NCBI GenBank assembly: GCA_021792235.1
Contig: JAJYVC010000002.1
Span: 1 to 62,545 of the forward strand
From: Microcaldota archaeon
GTDB lineage: Archaea; Micrarchaeota; Micrarchaeia; Micrarchaeales; CABMGC01
Length of the DNA: 62,545 nt
Reading direction: 5' to 3'
Both the position numbers and the translations under genes were made by a program. Below the pieces are notes generated by a model that saw nothing but the letters and a program-made list of their open reading frames with translations, did no database searches and was not told where the DNA came from. Below are positions 42,210 to 50,701 of the stretch, piece after piece (the stretch's first letter is position 1; each line of letters starts with the position of its first letter).

Positions 42210-42866
42210 TCACTGCTTTATGGCGCTTATGCAGGCGAACGCATAGGTACCGCTGGTATGGTAGTATCTGCTTGCTGCTGCCTCCTCCCTCTCAACCTGC
42301 CGTATGTTCTTTGAATCAGACACCATATAGTATTCTGTCTTCTTCACATCAAAGGTGCTCATGAGGACATCGAGAGCCTTGTCATCATAGACCTTCACAA
42401 ACGGCTTGCCAGAGACCGTTATGAGGTCGGATATGCCATACTTGCACGTGAATATCAGCTGCCCCCCCTTGTTGATAAGCTCCTTTATCTTGGTCATCGC
42501 CTTGACGTCGCTATGCTTGTCCAGATACTCTGAGCGGTTGTAGTGCCTTAATCCGAAATGTCCCAGAGAATCCATTGCGATTATTATGTCGAATTTCTCC
42601 TTGCCGAAATCATGCGAATTGAAGTCGCCCTTTATGAACTTCATGTTTGCATGCTGCATGCCGTAGTCATTATAATCTATGCCGGTAACGTTGTAGCGCA
42701 TCATTGCTAGCTGCAGTGAAACAGGACTACCAGTGCAGCCAACATCGAGAACCTTCGCAGGATCCCTGATGTTCCTGAACAGGAAGGGTATTTCGACGAT
42801 GTGCTCGTCTACCTTTCCACCCCTTATCCCGAAATTCAGCACTTCGTTGTTTTTTCCGAATAGCAT
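42210..42866 (-). CDS. Class I SAM-dependent methyltransferase
   Basis: 218 aa with motif I VLDVGCTGSPVSLQLAMM, acidic loop VTGIDYNDYGMQH, and FDIIIAMDSLGHFG (motif IV). The GCTGSP variant of GxGxG is slightly unusual. The substrate cannot be told; small molecules or surface glycans are possible. Its stop abuts the convergent hydrolase stop. A TTATAAAAAAGC box lies ~70-90 nt upstream, leaving 104 nt to the pilus-like locus. Confidence 0.85.
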   Translation of the reverse strand: MLFGKNNEVLNFGIRGGKVDEHIVEIPFLFRNIRDPAKVLDVGCTGSPVSLQLAMMRYNVTGIDYNDYGMQHANMKFIKGDFNSHDFGKEKFDIIIAMDSLGHFGLRHYNRSEYLDKHSDVKAMTKIKELINKGGQLIFTCKYGISDLITVSGKPFVKVYDDKALDVLMSTFDVKKTEYYMVSDSKNIRQVEREEAAASRYYHTSGTYAFACISAIKQ

Positions 42867-42970
42867 TGCCGTACCCTGATCGAGTTCGTGTTTTCCAGGA
42901 ACTTGCTTAGCAAGGAGACTTTTGGAACTACTGATTTATTAGCTTTTTTATAACTGGGTTATATCAAAGT

Positions 42971-43123
42971 CTATATCCGCGCCATCTGGCCAGATATTGC
43001 CCTGATCACTTGATAGTACGCGGTGTTTACCAAGCTCGCGTCGTGAGCTCCGGAAACAACAAAGGTTATCTGGAGCATGCAAAATAAGATCGTGATTGCA
43101 ATCATCAAACCATAAAATGACAT
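42971..43123 (-). CDS. 50-aa membrane peptide at the end of the pilus-like locus
   Basis: The minus strand encodes MSFYGLMIAITILFCMLQIT then FVVSGAHDASLVNTAYYQVI and RAISGQMARI. Residues ~5-24 are a hydrophobic helix followed by a polar tail. Its ATG overlaps the stop of the gene before it by one base (TGATG), as expected for translational coupling in this locus. A longer frame on the same strand gives a Cys/His/Asp-rich product without membrane character and is judged a shadow. It is probably a minor pilin-like or accessory peptide. Confidence 0.55.
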   Translation of the reverse strand: MSFYGLMIAITILFCMLQITFVVSGAHDASLVNTAYYQVIRAISGQMARI

Positions 43124-43479
43124 CAGGACACACCTACACAGATAATGCTGTTTACAGCATTTTCGCAGTGCACGTACGAGAAATTGGATTCTTCCGAACT
43201 ACGGACAATGCTCAGTCTGCTAATTCCATACACCTTCCTATAGTAAAGGGAATAATTGTCAATGCATTGGACATTATTGCTCAATGCGCATTCCTGCGTT
43301 GACTTGTTGTAGAGTATCTGCATCAGGAAATCATATGCGGCTGCCTTTGATGCGAGAGCTGACCTTTCTGTAAGCAGTGACTGTTGGGACGTATTCATTA
43401 TGCTGCCGCTTAGTGAGACTGCGGATAGCACTATAAGCAGCGATGCAATCGCCTCTATGGTTGCGAATTGAACTTTCAG
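43123..43479 (-). CDS. Pilin-like protein with probable CTG start
   Basis: The frame encodes KVQFATIEAIASLLIVLSAV, a class III-type signal (basic residue, Gln, then Glu five before the hydrophobic stretch). An in-frame TAG lies just upstream of a CTG, and no ATG, GTG or TTG exists before the hydrophobic helix. The CTG forms CTGA with the previous gene's TGA, mirroring the ATGA overlaps elsewhere in the locus. Starting at the internal GTG 43431 would remove the signal. The polar C-terminal part has paired cysteines (ECALSNNVQC; HCENAVNSIIC). Total 118 aa. Confidence 0.65.
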   Translation of the reverse strand: MKVQFATIEAIASLLIVLSAVSLSGSIMNTSQQSLLTERSALASKAAAYDFLMQILYNKSTQECALSNNVQCIDNYSLYYRKVYGISRLSIVRSSEESNFSYVHCENAVNSIICVGVS

Positions 43480-44729
43480 CTAAACACCCTTATGACAGAA
43501 CCAGCATATGAAAGCGTTTGGTTGCCATAGGAATATTGCTGGATCAATGTGGCATTTATTAGGTAATAGAAAGGATATTCTGCTGGGCACGATATTGAAC
43601 TGCCTTCCTTTTTGCATACAGATAAAGTGTTGTTATCTGTGGCCGAAACAAGCTGGCCTTCGTAATAATTGTATTCTGATACGTCTTGCTGGATCTCTGA
43701 AGAGATGCCAGGAGACACCCAGCTCGAATTGTACTGTTCGAGCAGCCGGAAAAGATTGCTCCTGGCTTGCTCGTATTCGCTTGCATAAGTGTAGTTTATC
43801 AAGTACATGTTTTCTCCATGTATTAGCAGGGCCGCAGGGCTTGTCTGAGACGAGGTTACATTTTCTACAGAAGTGTTGCCAACTAAGATGCCCGAGTAAT
43901 ACATAGGGCTGCTTTTATTTGCGCTTGAAATTCTTGAATTGAATGCGTGCGCGCCGACTATGGTTATATTTGCGGAGTATTCATAGCTGCTCTGATACGG
44001 ATTGAGGATACTTGCATTATATCCTGTGCCCTGCGGATTTACACATATGGTCTCTGTCTGCACCCCGCCATATGAGCAATATGTCAATGACACGCGATAT
44101 TGCCATGCGTCATATGACCCGCATTGCGCGTTTATTGGATAGGGATTGTAAAAGAAGTCTTCAAATGTGCAGTGGCTAGAAACATACAGATAGGGAACTT
44201 CCTGTTCCTGTGAATTATATATTGTGCTTTCATTCCTTTTTGTTATATACGCCGCATAAGAACCCGTGCCCGGATATTTTGGCGCCTCTGTACTTAGATA
44301 CTCTGATCCGTTGTATATAGATCCATTGCATGCTATGCTGTATTTCAAGCGGGCCTTGTTAAGCCCACCAGATGTTGTGAAATTGTCCAGATATGTCCAC
44401 ACATTGTAGAAATTTTCAGTTATATTATATGTGGAGAAGGTGATGCTTGATGAATTCAAGGATATAGATATTGTGCCATTGCTACACCCGTATGCTGCAA
44501 CGTATAGGGTATTCTGATAGTCTTGCGTTGAAACGGGCGGCATCGATGCTTCCAGATAAGGCTTTTGGTGATAGGTGGGGTTTGGACCCGTAGTATAATT
44601 AGCAAAATAGCTTTCTGGAAGGGTACTATAATGCTTTATCTCGGTGCCGTACTGTGTTATTGAAAATAGCACTAATAAGCTTATTGCTCCGGCTATTATA
44701 AGGAATTCCAGACTAGTTTGTTGTCTCAT
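43476..44729 (-). CDS. Large pilin-like surface protein, 417 aa
   Basis: Starts MRQQTSLEFLIIAGAISLLV, a class III signal peptide with the Q-x-S-x-E pattern, followed by ~390 polar residues rich in Ser, Tyr and Asn. There are many N-x-S/T sequons and several cysteines (GSSISCPAEYPF; YVSSHCTFEDFF). The bulk should be extracellular. It is the largest secreted product of the locus and could be the adhesive or tip subunit. Overlaps of 4 nt join it to both neighbours. Confidence 0.82.
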   Translation of the reverse strand: MRQQTSLEFLIIAGAISLLVLFSITQYGTEIKHYSTLPESYFANYTTGPNPTYHQKPYLEASMPPVSTQDYQNTLYVAAYGCSNGTISISLNSSSITFSTYNITENFYNVWTYLDNFTTSGGLNKARLKYSIACNGSIYNGSEYLSTEAPKYPGTGSYAAYITKRNESTIYNSQEQEVPYLYVSSHCTFEDFFYNPYPINAQCGSYDAWQYRVSLTYCSYGGVQTETICVNPQGTGYNASILNPYQSSYEYSANITIVGAHAFNSRISSANKSSPMYYSGILVGNTSVENVTSSQTSPAALLIHGENMYLINYTYASEYEQARSNLFRLLEQYNSSWVSPGISSEIQQDVSEYNYYEGQLVSATDNNTLSVCKKEGSSISCPAEYPFYYLINATLIQQYSYGNQTLSYAGSVIRVFS

Positions 44730-45064
44730 TTTATCACCAATATTCTTGTGGCGCCCCCTATCTGGACTACCCTGCAGAAAAATTTGCTGCAGTATGAATA
44801 GTTTGATGGATAGAGTATACTTGCAGATATGTTGTAGTATCTGCTTAGCCCGTATACCGTGCCTTCATCTGCACTGTAGTTTGCAGTGCCGCCATTAATG
44901 ACTGCTAACATCTGCTGCGATATGCTGTAATACTTTAACTGATTGTATGTTGAGTTTGCATAGGAATAGTAGTAACTCTGGGAGATTGCCAGGCTGTGCG
45001 AAATCAGGGCTATTGACAGTATTGCTATTGGTATGGCCGCTGCCATGTCTGCAGATATTATCAT
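44726..45064 (-). CDS. Pilin-like protein, 112 aa
   Basis: MIISADMAAAIPIAILSIAL then ISHSLAISQSYYYSYANSTY gives an N-terminal hydrophobic helix and a Tyr/Ser/Asn-rich tail with N-x-T/S sequons and a CSKFFC pair. The Glu of a standard class III signal is missing (Asp takes a similar place). It overlaps the next gene by 4 nt and follows the previous by 4 nt. Confidence 0.7.
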   Translation of the reverse strand: MIISADMAAAIPIAILSIALISHSLAISQSYYYSYANSTYNQLKYYSISQQMLAVINGGTANYSADEGTVYGLSRYYNISASILYPSNYSYCSKFFCRVVQIGGATRILVIK

Positions 45065-45068
45065 TTGA

Positions 45069-45260
45069 TCAGCCTGCGCATCTGCATGAATTTAATAGAG
45101 ATTCTGAGTAGTGTATCGATAGGTTTGCAAGACCATCAATTGACGCAGAGGTATGGAGCGATTCGGCATATGTGTGGGTATAGAGAGAATAGAACATTGC
45201 GGCGATTAGCAGCGCGATCGACATGCTTAGCAGTATCTCCAAGCTTAATTGTAGTATCAT
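45069..45260 (-). CDS. Short pilin-like protein, 63 aa
   Basis: MILQLSLEILLSMSIALLIA carries Q-x-S-x-E directly before the hydrophobic helix, as in archaeal class III prepilins. The mature part is only ~45 residues and ends with CRCAG. It fits between two other membrane-anchored genes with 4-nt gaps. Confidence 0.7.
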   Translation of the reverse strand: MILQLSLEILLSMSIALLIAAMFYSLYTHTYAESLHTSASIDGLANLSIHYSESLLNSCRCAG

Positions 45261-45264
45261 CTTG

Positions 45265-45624
45265 TCACACTATGCTTACGTTTCCTGTTCCGTAGTATAT
45301 GCTGGCTCCGACCATTCCTGCTGAGCACAGGAGGCTGCCGTTTATCCTTACTGTTTCAGCAAGATAGAACGTCCAGTAGCCGATACTGAACGAACTTCCA
45401 TTTACTTTTATGCCACATATGCCGTGAGGCACCTGCAGATAGACATAATCATATCTGCCCAATACCGCAGTATTTATTGCGCTGGCGAAACTCGAGTAAC
45501 TATAGTAGTTTAGCGACTGGTTTACGCTGGCCCTGTACGATGATATCGCTGAAACAGAATAAATAAGGGAGATGCCTGCCACCGCTATGTAGGCGAGCAC
45601 CTCCAAAGACATCTGCGCCTTCAT
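45265..45624 (-). CDS. Pilin-like protein, 119 aa
   Basis: MKAQMSLEVLAYIAVAGISL has a perfect K-x-Q-x-S-x-E class III signal. The mature part is predicted beta-rich with two cysteines (HGICGIKVNG; LLCSAGMVG) and sequons (NQS, NGS, NVS). It is probably a minor pilin. Confidence 0.8.
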   Translation of the reverse strand: MKAQMSLEVLAYIAVAGISLIYSVSAISSYRASVNQSLNYYSYSSFASAINTAVLGRYDYVYLQVPHGICGIKVNGSSFSIGYWTFYLAETVRINGSLLCSAGMVGASIYYGTGNVSIV

Positions 45625-45627
45625 CGC

Positions 45628-45873
45628 TTATGCCCCTTTTGATAGGTTGGACAGCTGGCTGGATATGGCTTGGCTTATGCTGGAATTTGATCCGCCCGAG
45701 CTAACGCCGGTTACTACTGATCCTTTCAGCTTCACTATCATGGCCAAGGCTATAAGTATCACTATGCTGGCTGCCGAGAGCATCATTATGTACTCCAAGG
45801 AGCCTTGCGCCCTCCTCTTCCTTGCAAGCAATACAAATGCCTGCGCCTCTACTGGAACAATTGCTTCTATCAT
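45628..45873 (-). CDS. Pilin-like protein, 81 aa (possible major subunit)
   Basis: A 20-residue leader ending in KRRAQG is followed by SLEYIMMLSAASIVILIALA, so a prepilin peptidase site (RRAQG-S) is likely. The short mature protein ends with a Ser/Gly-rich tail (GVSSGGSNSSISQAISS). First pilin after the assembly genes, it is the best candidate for the main subunit. No prepilin peptidase gene is in the window. Confidence 0.8.
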   Translation of the reverse strand: MIEAIVPVEAQAFVLLARKRRAQGSLEYIMMLSAASIVILIALAMIVKLKGSVVTGVSSGGSNSSISQAISSQLSNLSKGA

Positions 45874-45882
45874 TTTTGCACC

Positions 45883-46626
45883 TCATATAGCATAGGATAT
45901 GAAAGACGATGATGCCTTGATTATTCCGGCGCCTATCACAGCTGCCTGAAAAGACATGAACAACGGATCCTTGTTTGCAGAGTTCTTGAAAGCATCCATT
46001 AGGTAGCTCATCACAGCCACATAAATTATGATAACTGCCTGGAATCCAATGACGACATTCTGGGCCTGCATTCCGTTTATCGAGGCTGAGCCACTTATTA
46101 TGCTAGAGGCTATGCCGCCGAACATTGGCACGAAAAAGGAGACGCCTACGCTGGAAAGGCCATCCATGTTAAGTGAATTAAGATCCGCTCTGTTTCCATT
46201 CTCTATGTCCGATTCCAGCCGGGATATGAACTGGTCAAGGTTATTGCGTATGTCTGCGCCGCCCTGAATGCCTGCCACTATTATCGCAGCAAGCTCAGAG
46301 ATATTGCTGTCGGCACAGTGCGTGTAGCTTCCCTGGGATAGTTCGCCAAGGGCAGACCTCTTGGCAAGTTCTTTGATATCTGTTGGTGCATTAGAATCAT
46401 TTATAGATCTGCAAAGCGCAGAATTCAGGTCTGATCTTTGTACATCGTATCTGAAGCTCCTTGCAAAGGCCAGAAGTTCATGCTTGCCTGCTTTTGCACT
46501 GGGCCTGCTGGAAAGGTTGTATGCAAGAGCCAGCAGCGCCGATGCTATGAGCATCCACCACCAGATGGATGATGCTGCGAGCATTGCAAGCATAAGCATA
46601 ACGTATGCAATTTTTGGTCTGTTCAA
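45883..46626 (-). CDS. TadC/T2SSF-like membrane platform protein (second)
   Basis: 247 aa with hydrophobic segments near 8-37, 155-182 (SSVGVSFFVPMFGGIASSII), 190-215 and 225-245, and a cytoplasmic helical T2SSF-like domain (LLAFARSFRYDVQRSDLNSA; GIQGGADIRNNLDQFISRLE). Only one T2SSF repeat is present; FlaJ/ArlJ proteins have two in one chain. With the preceding gene it would make a split TadB/TadC-style platform. Its ATG overlaps the previous gene by 4 nt. Confidence 0.75.
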   Translation of the reverse strand: MNRPKIAYVMLMLAMLAASSIWWWMLIASALLALAYNLSSRPSAKAGKHELLAFARSFRYDVQRSDLNSALCRSINDSNAPTDIKELAKRSALGELSQGSYTHCADSNISELAAIIVAGIQGGADIRNNLDQFISRLESDIENGNRADLNSLNMDGLSSVGVSFFVPMFGGIASSIISGSASINGMQAQNVVIGFQAVIIIYVAVMSYLMDAFKNSANKDPLFMSFQAAVIGAGIIKASSSFISYAI

Positions 46627-47321
46627 TAAATCGGCCTTTTTGCTATGGATTTTATTATCGAATATGTTACCGGAACGGCTGATACAAGCAATATGGACAT
46701 GAATTCAGTGCTTGAATAGCTCTGCGATATGAGCATCCCACCAACGAAGGAGAATATCACAAATGAAGGAGCTAAGGTCGATACGAACATGCTTAATGTG
46801 GCGTACCTAGATGCAAGTGCATTGGACCTGTACGCTTCCGATCTTCTGTGCGACTGGTAGAGCCGTGGAGCCTCCCCTATACCGGATTCCGGATTCTTTA
46901 TGTATCTTCTCAATTTCTCCTGCAGTCCGCTGGATCCAGACGACGCATTGTACATCGCATCGTAAAAGCTCTCCCCGAGCTCTATCCGCATTGATGCAAG
47001 GCGGAGCATCTTGGACGTATACGGGTTTTTATCAGATTCTGATGCTTTTCTCAATGATCTTGAAAGGGAGATATTGGAAGACTCATAGTATAGAGCTTTC
47101 CCTAGGCCAGACATGACATCAGATATGTCACCATCTAGCTTCGACTTCTGCATATGCCTGGAATGTATTATTGCAATAACAGAGAAGGATGACGCAAAAA
47201 CAAGTGAATTTGCCAAAATAAGAGTAAAGTCGATAGTACCCTGGGCATATGATATGAGCACAGCTAGCGATATTGCACATGGCACAGCAAGGATTATTTT
47301 CATGCGTGTTTTACCATCCAT
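46623..47321 (-). CDS. TadB/T2SSF-like membrane platform protein (first)
   Basis: 232 aa: helices near 8-28 and 32-50, a cytoplasmic domain with SDVMSGLGKALYYESSNISL and MRIELGESFYDAMYNASSGS, then helices near 175-198 and 203-220. The pattern is a single T2SSF domain. It overlaps the ATPase gene by 11 nt and the second platform gene by 4 nt, so all three are assembled from one message. Confidence 0.75.
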   Translation of the reverse strand: MDGKTRMKIILAVPCAISLAVLISYAQGTIDFTLILANSLVFASSFSVIAIIHSRHMQKSKLDGDISDVMSGLGKALYYESSNISLSRSLRKASESDKNPYTSKMLRLASMRIELGESFYDAMYNASSGSSGLQEKLRRYIKNPESGIGEAPRLYQSHRRSEAYRSNALASRYATLSMFVSTLAPSFVIFSFVGGMLISQSYSSTEFMSILLVSAVPVTYSIIKSIAKRPIY

Positions 47322-48810
47322 AGTATTTCCTCACGGCTTCTTCGACATAGCCAGACTTGCCAGCAGGCGCATTTGATATCACCTTGGAACGTCTTTCAAG
47401 CTCCTTAATAGCATCCTTTGCGGTGATCCCGTTTATGCGTGAATAACACAGTACCACCTTGGAGTCCTTCAACTCGGGCTTGCACAGCTTGCCGTCTTTC
47501 ATCAGTTCTGATACCTGCACCATCTCCTCTTCGCCGATGCCTATCCCCTCCTCTATCTCTGCTCGGCTGAGCCATTTGTATTCTGATATTCCAGATACAG
47601 CTCTTCTGCTGATATCAGTCTGCTTCATGTACATGGCAAGGTCTAGGGCACCTATCCCTTTCGGATCTACATTCATGGGCTTGACCATAAGCTTCTTCAG
47701 TATCTGTATGCCGCCTTCATTGCTATGCATGGTTGCTGCGAAAGATATGCCCATGTTAGCGCCCATGAAAAGGTCCCGAGTCTCTTCTGCGCGCATCTCG
47801 CCTATTATTATTCGGCTAGGTCTCATCCTCAGGGAATTGACCACCTGCTCTTTTGGCGTTATGGAATTGTATCGTGACCCATACAGTGCGACCAGATTGG
47901 ATATCCCAGAAGAATTGAGCTCGTTGACGTCCTCTTCTATTGTTATCACTTTGTCATTTGAAGGCACAAATGCATTGAGGCAGCTCAGGAACGTAGTTTT
48001 GCCGCTTGCCGGGGCTCCGGAGATTATCATATTGCACTTGCACTCTATGGCAAGCCACAGATATGCCAATATCAATGGATCAGCAGTGTTATTTGAGAGC
48101 AGATATCCAAGATCTATGTTCTTCTTTCCTCCGATTCTGATTGATGCGGCTGCGCCGCTTACTGCGTATGGCCTTATCTGCGCATGCACCCTGACGTCGG
48201 ATACCTGTGCGTCTATTATCGGCGTCCTCTCACTGAGCTCCTTTTCTGTATCCACAATGAGGCGGTTTATTGCGCTTCTGAAAGCGAATTCGCTTGAAAA
48301 ACAGATATTGGTCATGCATCTCCCGTATTTAGCTGAATACACTATGAGAGGGGATTGCGGCGAGTTTATCTCTATCTCCTCTATATTCTGCTTGTCATCC
48401 AGCATGATGCTTATTGGTCCATAGCCTGCAGTATCGTGTGCAATGATGTATGACAGAACCTCTGCCTTGTCCTGAGGCACATTCTGTAAGAGCCTTTGCC
48501 TTGCGAGCATGGCGGCGTCTGCTATGCTGGGCTTGCTTGACTGATACGACTCTGAAAGAGAAGATATGACTGATTCCTTTGCCATCTCCATGGGCCGGAT
48601 CTCATTGGGGGACATGTTTGCGAGCAGGGAATAAAAGTATCCGTTAGACGCCTTTGTAATCGCACGCTTAGGGAAGGCACTGAATTCTTCGATAATGTTT
48701 GAGGTTTCGGGCTCTGATACGTGTGTGCCTAGCTTTGACCTCTTTGGCTCTGGCACAGCTTTCTTGCTGAAAATCAGGCTTTTTATGGAGCTTATACCTA
48801 TTGGCTGCAT
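47311..48810 (-). CDS. Type IV pilus/secretion ATPase (TadA/FlaI/VirB11 family)
   Basis: 499 aa. A divergent N-terminal region (1-130) is followed by the ATPase core: SYIIAHDTAGYGPISIMLDD, VRVHAQIRPYAVSGAAASIR, Walker A in ISGAPASGKTTFLS, the Asp box IEEDVNEL, Walker B-type RPSRIIIGEMRAEETRDL and the His box ATMHSNEG. It powers pilin extrusion at the cytoplasmic face. It heads the locus, and its start is consistent with a leaderless message from the palindromic AT box upstream. Confidence 0.93.
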   Translation of the reverse strand: MQPIGISSIKSLIFSKKAVPEPKRSKLGTHVSEPETSNIIEEFSAFPKRAITKASNGYFYSLLANMSPNEIRPMEMAKESVISSLSESYQSSKPSIADAAMLARQRLLQNVPQDKAEVLSYIIAHDTAGYGPISIMLDDKQNIEEIEINSPQSPLIVYSAKYGRCMTNICFSSEFAFRSAINRLIVDTEKELSERTPIIDAQVSDVRVHAQIRPYAVSGAAASIRIGGKKNIDLGYLLSNNTADPLILAYLWLAIECKCNMIISGAPASGKTTFLSCLNAFVPSNDKVITIEEDVNELNSSGISNLVALYGSRYNSITPKEQVVNSLRMRPSRIIIGEMRAEETRDLFMGANMGISFAATMHSNEGGIQILKKLMVKPMNVDPKGIGALDLAMYMKQTDISRRAVSGISEYKWLSRAEIEEGIGIGEEEMVQVSELMKDGKLCKPELKDSKVVLCYSRINGITAKDAIKELERRSKVISNAPAGKSGYVEEAVRKYYGW

Positions 48811-48825
48811 ATAATCTTTTACTCT

Positions 48826-48946
48826 AGTATATAATTATATACTTTAGTATAAATAGGTTAATATACTTTGTGGTACTGGGTGGCTTTGAAGTTTGCAAAG
48901 GTATACAAGATTGTAGCGGGCTAAAACTTGGTATATATTTATATAC
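48826..48946. promoter_or_regulatory. Divergent promoter region with repeated GTATA palindromes
   Basis: Three related sites lie between the pilus-like ATPase gene and the winged-helix gene: an exact 18-bp palindrome AGTATATAATTATATACT (48826-48843), AGTATA-N10-TATACT (48846-48867), and the near-palindrome GTATATATTTATATAC (48931-48946). The first overlaps the likely TATA position for the ATPase gene and the last that for the regulator gene. They could be operators for the adjacent winged-helix protein that cover both TATA boxes. Simple TATA elements are the alternative. Confidence 0.5.
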
Positions 48947-48979
48947 GTTTAGGATTGATTCATAATGTGGTAAAGTTCT

Positions 48980-49309
48980 ATGCCTAAGACGGAAAGAGAC
49001 AACGATGAGATATGGCTTATCAGGAAGATACTGAGCAAGCCCAACTATGCAGTATTGAAGCTGCTTATGGTCAAATCGCCAAGGACCACCAGAGAACTAT
49101 ACACAGTGCTTGGCAAGAAATTTACCAGGAAGACGCTGATAATAACCCTAAGGAACCTATCGATGAGCATGAGCGTACTCCAGCCAACGCACATAAGGAC
49201 GGAAAGGGGCTACGACCTTGGTTACAACATAAATCCTAGGCTCAAGGAGGTTGTCAAGTCAGTCGAGAAGTTCGAGAAGGTAGTAGAGAGCATAACTTCT
49301 TCTAAATAA
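48980..49309 (+). CDS. Winged-helix DNA-binding protein
   Basis: 109 aa. NYAVLKLLMVKSPRTTRELY and KFTRKTLIITLRNLSMSM give a helix-turn-helix; RTERGYDLGYNINPRLKEVV gives the wing and a C-terminal dimer helix. It is divergent from the pilus-like ATPase gene, with shared palindromic sites between, so it may control that locus and itself. The inducing signal is unknown. Confidence 0.72.
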   Translation: MPKTERDNDEIWLIRKILSKPNYAVLKLLMVKSPRTTRELYTVLGKKFTRKTLIITLRNLSMSMSVLQPTHIRTERGYDLGYNINPRLKEVVKSVEKFEKVVESITSSK

Positions 49310-49388
49310 TGTACAGTCATATCTGAGTTTTCAGAAAAGAAGCCAACATATTTATTTTTAACATACTAATTAGTCTGCAGTTGATTCT

Positions 49389-50099
49389 ATGATTCTGAAC
49401 AAGCCGTACGTACTAACCGACATAAAGAAGACAACCAAGGATGTCACCACATTCACGTTCAAGGCGCAGGACGGCACCAGCATAGACTTCTCTCCAGGCA
49501 TGTTTGCAATGCTCACTTGGATGGGCCCGGATGGGCAGAAGATAAGCAGGGCGTTCTCAATAGCCAACTGCCCTCCATCAGGAGAGCTGCAGTTTTTCAT
49601 ATCCATGATAAAGGGCCAGTTCACTTCGAAACTGGAGAATGCGAAGGTGGGCGATGTTTACCAGGTGTCTGCGCCTTACGGGCAGTTCAAGCTTGAGAGC
49701 AACTTCGGCAACAAGCTGCTCTTCCTTGCCGGAGGCACTGGCCTTGCGCCTTTCTTCTCAATGCTTAAGTACATAATAGGCAAGAATTCTAAACCCGACA
49801 TAGTGTTGATATACAGCGTAAAGTATCCATACGACATAATAGAGAAGGAAGAGCTTGAGAAGATGATCGCAGCCTTAGGCGGAAAGCTTACCGTAACGGT
49901 GACTAGGCCTGCGGACGGCGATGGCTGGACCGGAGAGAGGGGGCACGCGAATGCAGATATGATCAAGAAGTATGCACCTGATTCCAAGGATAGAGTAAGC
50001 TACATCTGCGGACCGCCAGAATTCGTGAAGGCGCTAAAGGCTGCGCTTGTGTCTTTGGGCACTAATGAAAAAGAGATAAAGGCAGAGATGTGGGGCTAG
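49389..50099 (+). CDS. FAD/NAD(P)-binding oxidoreductase (ferredoxin reductase fold)
   Basis: 236 aa. The N-terminal barrel binds FAD (ISRAFSIANCPPSGELQFFI; GQFTSKLENAKVGDVYQVSA PYG region), and the C-terminal NAD(P) domain shows FLAGGTGLAPFFSMLKYI and YICGPPEFVKALKAAL. No iron-sulfur domain is attached. It passes electrons between NAD(P)H and a carrier; the partner is not identified. An AT box CATATTTATTTTTAAC lies 27-42 nt before the ATG. Confidence 0.9.
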   Translation: MILNKPYVLTDIKKTTKDVTTFTFKAQDGTSIDFSPGMFAMLTWMGPDGQKISRAFSIANCPPSGELQFFISMIKGQFTSKLENAKVGDVYQVSAPYGQFKLESNFGNKLLFLAGGTGLAPFFSMLKYIIGKNSKPDIVLIYSVKYPYDIIEKEELEKMIAALGGKLTVTVTRPADGDGWTGERGHANADMIKKYAPDSKDRVSYICGPPEFVKALKAALVSLGTNEKEIKAEMWG

Positions 50100-50101
50100 G
50101 A

Positions 50102-50671
50102 TCAGGGCGCTATGAAGTGCATGCCGCACCTTGGCTCGTAGAGCCCTGCGGCACCTACCATGAATCCGTTGCTGAAGTCCTCCGTGCCATTAACCAGCCT
50201 TTGGCTGAATGCAGCATCCTTGCCGCATTTTGCACATTTTGACTTGAGGAGTATAATGCTGTCGGCTCTTGGAAGCAACTCTGAGAAGACCCTAAATGGC
50301 TTTCCTATGGAGTCTATGTCAAGCGTCGCTACATACACTCTAGCCCTGGCCGATATCCCGATTACCGCCTCTGAAAAGCCATCTGTTGATTCCCAGAACT
50401 GACCTTCGTCTATGCCTATCATATTATAATTCTTGGCTGCGAAGGCAAGCGCACGCAGACCATCCGGGCCTTCTGGGAGCGTGGCCGCCCGCATTCTAAG
50501 GCCGTCATGCGATACGACATCGGTCGTGCTGTATCTTGAGTCTATGGATGACCTGAACAGTATCTGCGATGCACCGCGGGCCGCGACCATCTGCATCTCG
50601 CTTATAAGCCGCGTGGTCTTGCCAGCGAACATCGGCCCTGCTATTACGGTCAGCCCTGTCCTTCTTCTCAT
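50102..50671 (-). CDS. tdk: Thymidine kinase (TK1 family)
   Basis: 189 aa from MRRRTGLTVIAGPMFAGKTT (P-loop), with the catalytic acid in IGIDEGQFWES, the lasso region, and a zinc site CAKCG with a later cysteine in YEPRCG. It phosphorylates thymidine for salvage. GTG 50699-50701 would add 10 residues not typical of the family. It is divergent from the Ni-SOD gene. Confidence 0.93.
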   Translation of the reverse strand: MRRRTGLTVIAGPMFAGKTTRLISEMQMVAARGASQILFRSSIDSRYSTTDVVSHDGLRMRAATLPEGPDGLRALAFAAKNYNMIGIDEGQFWESTDGFSEAVIGISARARVYVATLDIDSIGKPFRVFSELLPRADSIILLKSKCAKCGKDAAFSQRLVNGTEDFSNGFMVGAAGLYEPRCGMHFIAP

Positions 50672-50701
50672 TGAAACATGCTCATAAAAGATATCTAACA
50701 C

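Noticed and set aside
42948..43133. 61-aa minus-strand frame overlapping the 50-aa membrane peptide
   Set aside because: Composition rich in Cys, His, Asp and Trp without helix pattern; the other frame has a start coupled to the upstream stop and a membrane anchor.
47459..48424. 321-aa open frame on the plus strand inside the pilus-like ATPase gene
   Set aside because: Antisense to the Walker motifs of a clear ATPase, with no recognisable domain.
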